A stretch of 64,000 bases of DNA from Leptolyngbya sp. FACHB-8 (GTDB lineage Bacteria; Cyanobacteriota; Cyanobacteriia; Elainellales; Elainellaceae). The translations under genes and the position numbers were made by a program. The stretch lies in assembly GCF_014695575.1 (NCBI RefSeq), contig NZ_JACJOO010000039.1:1-64000 (forward strand), given 5' to 3'. Shown one piece after another: positions 63,893-64,000 of the stretch (the stretch's first letter is position 1; every line of letters starts with the position of its first letter). Below the pieces are notes generated by a model. It was not told the origin of the DNA. It ran no database searches and saw only the letters and a list, made by a program, of their open reading frames with translations.

Positions 63893-64000
63893 ATGGATCT
63901 GCTGCGATCGCTTCCCATTGGGCTATATCTGGAAAAGCCAGTGACCTGGCTGCACAGCCTGGATCCCCGGGTCAAATTTGCATGGCTCATGGCCTTTCTG
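63893..64000 (+). CDS. Energy-coupling factor transporter transmembrane protein (EcfT/CbiQ), partial
   Basis: An ATG at 63893 opens MDLLRSLPIGLYLEKPVTWL, continuing HSLDPRVKFAWLMAFL to the window edge. The N-terminus LDPRVK followed by a hydrophobic segment is characteristic of EcfT/CbiQ membrane subunits. Only 36 residues are seen. Its position after der matches my memory of cyanobacterial genomes. The substrate is unknown. Confidence 0.72.
   Translation, partial: MDLLRSLPIGLYLEKPVTWLHSLDPRVKFAWLMAFL

Overview
The window is a chromosomal segment of a cyanobacterium. The octamer GCGATCGC (HIP1) and its GCGATCG variants occur throughout. The gene content is photosynthetic: NdhS, Thf1/Psb29, sulfolipid synthesis (sqdB, sqdX), tocopherol synthesis (homogentisate phytyltransferase and a tocopherol methyltransferase), aromatic-carotenoid genes resembling cruE/cruH, a GUN4-domain protein, OpcA, and SLH-domain OprB-type porins. 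A filamentous Leptolyngbya-like genus is a guess; the sequence does not fix the genus. No phage, CRISPR array, rRNA or complete insertion sequence is visible, and there is one tRNA (Pro, CGG).

Layout. 1-6.2 kb: edge of a possible transposase, pentapeptide-repeat protein, a long gap with a tiny secreted peptide, an orphan sensor kinase and a recombinase with a degenerate catalytic domain. 6.3-9.8 kb: TldE/PmbA-like protein, a repeat cluster and a two-gene ABC-2 exporter. 10-13.1 kb: FAD/Rieske and Rieske oxygenase pair (putative synechoxanthin pathway). 13.3-19.5 kb: secreted tandem MliC-like protein, SelO, NdhS, RodA and Mrp. 19.9-27.2 kb: HemF, a STAS protein, Thf1, and the oxidative pentose phosphate set fbp-zwf-opcA. 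27.5-34.6 kb: GNAT protein, a four-gene Gld-like ABC cluster, an AT-rich acyltransferase and a 46-residue protein with a duplicated motif. 34.6-45.3 kb: LipA, tRNA-Pro, PurK, radical SAM activase, a His-tailed chelatase, a renalase-like flavoprotein and the tocopherol genes. 45.4-53.2 kb: KtrB/KtrA potassium uptake, AnmK, DinB and sulfolipid genes. 53.3-64 kb: Mo-nitrogenase C-terminal family protein, GUN4 protein, pterin dehydratase, tandem porins, Rrf2-CysK, a J-domain protein, Der, and the start of an EcfT/CbiQ gene.

Most functional groupings are short runs: cruE-cruH (12 bases apart), permease-ATPase (2 bases), mrp-rodA (14 bases), fbp-zwf-opcA, the Gld-like ABC operon, ktrB-ktrA-anmK, sqdB-sqdX and rrf2-cysK-dnaJ-der.

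The most unusual feature is not a gene. Intergenic spaces carry more than twenty long, often perfect hairpins. Several are the cores of nested elements of about 100-110 bp whose outer arms are conserved between copies while the core palindrome differs from copy to copy. Four copies of one family (13159, 27962, 32475, 39992) are all 105-107 bp long. Two further loci (7663 and 35563) are clover-like, with an outer stem enclosing two perfect hairpins. In three places an element end coincides with the stop codon of the preceding gene. Simple terminators (for example after hemF, thf1, sqdB, sqdX and the second porin) are listed separately.
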